Positions 5,500 to 7,356 of a stretch of DNA of 7,356 bases are shown piece by piece (position 1 is the first letter of the stretch; each line of letters begins with the position of its first letter). A model generated the notes under the pieces. It did not search any database. It was given only the letters and a program-made list of their open reading frames with translations, and had not been told where the DNA came from. The position numbers were made by a program, and so were the translations under genes. Source of the DNA: Paracoccaceae bacterium (GTDB lineage Bacteria; Pseudomonadota; Alphaproteobacteria; Rhodobacterales; Rhodobacteraceae); assembly GCA_015485375.1 (NCBI GenBank), contig WFTU01000369.1:1-7356 (forward strand), in the 5' to 3' direction.

Positions 5500-6279
5500 A
5501 TGCAAGCCCTGACCATCCTTTCCGGTGAATACGGGATGCTGGCCCTCGGGCTGGCATTCGGGGTGATGTTTTTCGGCGGGTTTACCAAGGGCGCGGTGGG
5601 GTTTGCCCTGCCGATGATCGCCATCAGCGGCATCGGTTCGATCATGCCGGCCGAAATCGCCATTGCCGCGCTGATCCTGCCGAGCCTGTTCACCAATATC
5701 TGGCAATCCTTTCGCAACGGTATCGGCGAGGCCTGGGGTTCCGTGCGCAAATACTGGCGGCTGAATGCGGTTCTGCTGGTGTCGATCTATGCTTTTGCGC
5801 AACTGGTGACGGTTATTTCGGACCGCGCGCTGTTTATCGCGCTCGGCTCCGGCGTGACCCTGTTTGCCGCCATCCAGATCAGCGGCTGGATACCGCATAT
5901 CTCGGCCAGCGTGGCGCGGAAGATCGAACCGCTGGTAGGGTTTGTTTCAGGGTTTTTCGGCGGGCTGTCGGGGGTCTGGGGACCGCCGATCATCCTGTTT
6001 CTGCTCTCGCAGCATATCCCGAAACGCGAGGTGGTGCGGGTGCAGGGGATTTCCTTTCTGGTCGGTTCCATCGTGCTGTCGGGGGCGCATATCCGCTCCG
6101 GCCTGCTGGGGCCGGTGATGCTGCCGCTGTCATTGTGGATGGTGATTCCGGCGATGGCGGGGATGGGGCTGGGATATGTGGTGCATGACCGGCTGGATCA
6201 GGAGAAATTCCGCAAGGCAACGCTGGTGGTACTGGTTCTGGCCGGCCTCAACCTGCTGCGGCGCGGGCTACTGGGTTAG
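5500..6279 (+). CDS. TauE/SafE family membrane transporter (putative sulfite/organosulfur anion exporter)
   Basis: This 259-residue protein is almost entirely hydrophobic, with about eight predicted membrane segments. It shows the two-fold internal repeat of the TauE/SafE (DUF81) family: GGFTKGAVGFALPM (residues 26-39) and GFFGGLSGVWGPPIILF (151-167). Family members export sulfite, sulfoacetate or other small anions, but most, including this one, have no assigned substrate. An in-frame stop at 5470-5472 and no other upstream start fix ATG 5500 as the earliest option. Its AAGGAG (5492-5497) is only two bases from the ATG, which is unusually close; the in-frame ATG at 5536 is a less attractive alternative because it removes part of the first helix. 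It lies 44 bases after tldD and may share its transcript. The end overlaps the convergent gene by 12 bases. Confidence 0.92.
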   Translation: MQALTILSGEYGMLALGLAFGVMFFGGFTKGAVGFALPMIAISGIGSIMPAEIAIAALILPSLFTNIWQSFRNGIGEAWGSVRKYWRLNAVLLVSIYAFAQLVTVISDRALFIALGSGVTLFAAIQISGWIPHISASVARKIEPLVGFVSGFFGGLSGVWGPPIILFLLSQHIPKREVVRVQGISFLVGSIVLSGAHIRSGLLGPVMLPLSLWMVIPAMAGMGLGYVVHDRLDQEKFRKATLVVLVLAGLNLLRRGLLG

Positions 6280-7356
6280 CACATTGCCGGAACGGCGCGG
6301 GTCGCCGGCGGCCTCGAACGCGCCTTTGGCGGTGCGACGGGCGGCGTGGACCCCGCCGAAATACATTTTCGGCTGCGGCCATGCGTTGGCCTGCGGGAAA
6401 GCAGCGAGCAGGTTTTCGCGGCGTTCCCCGCTGCCGGTATCCTCGAAATCCAGAATATGCGCGGTGCCTGCCTCGATATGCAGGCGCGGGGCGATGATGG
6501 CCTGTTCCAGCGCCTCGTTCCGGTCGATCAGGCCCAGCGCCACCTGCGCCAGTGCGGATCGGATGCGGTTGGAGCCGCCGGAGCCGAGCATCGTCAGATC
6601 GCCCCCGCCGCGCAGGGCCATCGGGCACATCATGGAGGCAAGGCGCGTGTCCTCGTGCCATGAATCGGGGCCGTCGGGGACCAGATCGTCCTCGCCCAGC
6701 ATATTGTTGGCCATCATGCCGGTGCCGGGGGCGATCAAGCCGCAGCCCTCGCCATTGGAAAGGGTGAAGGCGACGCCCATGCCCTCCGCGTCGATCACCG
6801 AAATATGCGTGGTGCCACGGGTAGCCGCCTGATGCTGTTGCAGGGTCTCGCGCAGGGTGGAGACGGTTTTCGGGTCCAGCAGGATGGCCGCCCCCTCCGC
6901 CGGATGGTGGTCGAGGTCGCGGGATTTGCGGATGCGGGCGACCTCGAAAAGGCATTGCGCCAGCAGGGTATCGTCGGGGTTCTCAGGCAGGGCCTGCAGT
7001 GCCAGCGCGATCTGCACGCCGCCAAGGCTGGGCGACGGGTTGAGGTCCAGCTCCACTCCGGCGCGGGTCATGCGCAAGGGTTTGCGCCAGACGGGGCGGT
7101 AGGATTTCAGATCATCGGCGGAGAGGTGGCTGCCCTCCAGCGACAGCAGGGCCTGCGCCACTTCGCCCTCCTGAATGAAGCGCGCGCCTTCCAGCGCCAT
7201 GACCTCCAGCACGTCGGCCATTTCGGGGTTTCTCAGGATGTCACCCTCGGCAAGCAAGGTGCCGGACTTTGTGTAAAGCGCTTCGGATTCCGGCGAGGCG
7301 CGGTAGATCGGCTCGACGTAGCCGATGACCTCGGCCTGAAACGCCGTCATGGCGAC
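6268..7356 (-). CDS. Gamma-glutamyltransferase-family protein (C-terminal part, cut by right window edge)
   Basis: This is an Ntn-hydrolase that self-cleaves into large and small subunits; classical members hydrolyse or transfer the gamma-glutamyl group of glutathione in the periplasm. The frame is open through 7356, so the start and signal peptide lie outside. Counting from the Met encoded at 7350, the nucleophile is T180 (codon 6811-6813) in RGTTHISVIDAEGMGVAFTLSNGEG (178-202). The small subunit therefore has 181 residues, a normal size. Further family motifs are GMMANNMLGEDDL (211-223), RLASMMCPMAL (236-246) and the oxyanion loop GSGGSNRI (256-263). Several residues that bind the gamma-glutamyl group in the E. 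coli enzyme appear replaced, so substrate is uncertain; other acyl-amide substrates are possible. It converges on, and overlaps by 12 bases, the transporter gene. Confidence 0.92.
   Translation of the reverse strand, partial: VAMTAFQAEVIGYVEPIYRASPESEALYTKSGTLLAEGDILRNPEMADVLEVMALEGARFIQEGEVAQALLSLEGSHLSADDLKSYRPVWRKPLRMTRAGVELDLNPSPSLGGVQIALALQALPENPDDTLLAQCLFEVARIRKSRDLDHHPAEGAAILLDPKTVSTLRETLQQHQAATRGTTHISVIDAEGMGVAFTLSNGEGCGLIAPGTGMMANNMLGEDDLVPDGPDSWHEDTRLASMMCPMALRGGGDLTMLGSGGSNRIRSALAQVALGLIDRNEALEQAIIAPRLHIEAGTAHILDFEDTGSGERRENLLAAFPQANAWPQPKMYFGGVHAARRTAKGAFEAAGDPRRSGNVLTQ

Noticed and set aside
6248..6955. 235-codon minus-strand frame overlapping the GGT-family gene, possible frameshifted fragment
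   Set aside because: The GGT-family frame itself is continuous with all motifs through to its stop at 6268, so no frameshift is needed; this frame is an Arg/Pro/Gly-rich shadow.

Overview
This window looks like an alphaproteobacterial chromosome segment, most likely from the Rhodobacterales (Rhodobacter/Paracoccus-type). The reasons are its GC-rich codon use, protein sequences that closely resemble Paracoccus and Rhodobacter aa3 oxidase subunits, and the gene order ctaC-ctaB-small ORF-ctaG-ctaE-surf1. It is ordinary core-genome content. I see no mobile element, CRISPR array, tRNA, rRNA or defence locus, and no convincing sign of an undescribed system.

Layout. Positions 1-3842 (minus strand) hold an aa3-type cytochrome c oxidase structural and assembly operon, read right to left. 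It contains ctaC (subunit II), ctaB (heme O synthase), a 61-residue membrane protein of the CoxF-like position, ctaG/cox11 (copper chaperone), ctaE (subunit III) and the start of surf1 (heme-a insertion factor, cut by the left edge). The genes from ctaC to ctaE are 2-32 bases apart or overlap. A terminator-like hairpin separates ctaE from surf1. Subunit I (ctaD) is not in the window.

Positions 3843-4027 are an AT-rich divergent promoter region. It contains a perfect FNR/FixK-type palindrome, a terminator-like hairpin on the ctaC side, and a clear ribosome binding site for tldD.

Positions 4028-6279 (plus strand) hold tldD (metalloprotease of the TldD/PmbA pair, partner not present) and a TauE/SafE-family membrane transporter. 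The right end, 6268-7356 (minus strand), holds the C-terminal part of a gamma-glutamyltransferase-family enzyme. It overlaps the transporter gene tail to tail by 12 bases and runs off the right edge.

Together the left-hand genes make, metallate and insert cofactors into the aerobic aa3 oxidase. CtaB makes heme O (the precursor of heme A), CtaG delivers CuB copper, SURF1 helps heme a insertion, and CtaC and CtaE are subunits. The FNR-type site offers a direct route for oxygen control of this operon, of divergent tldD, or of both.
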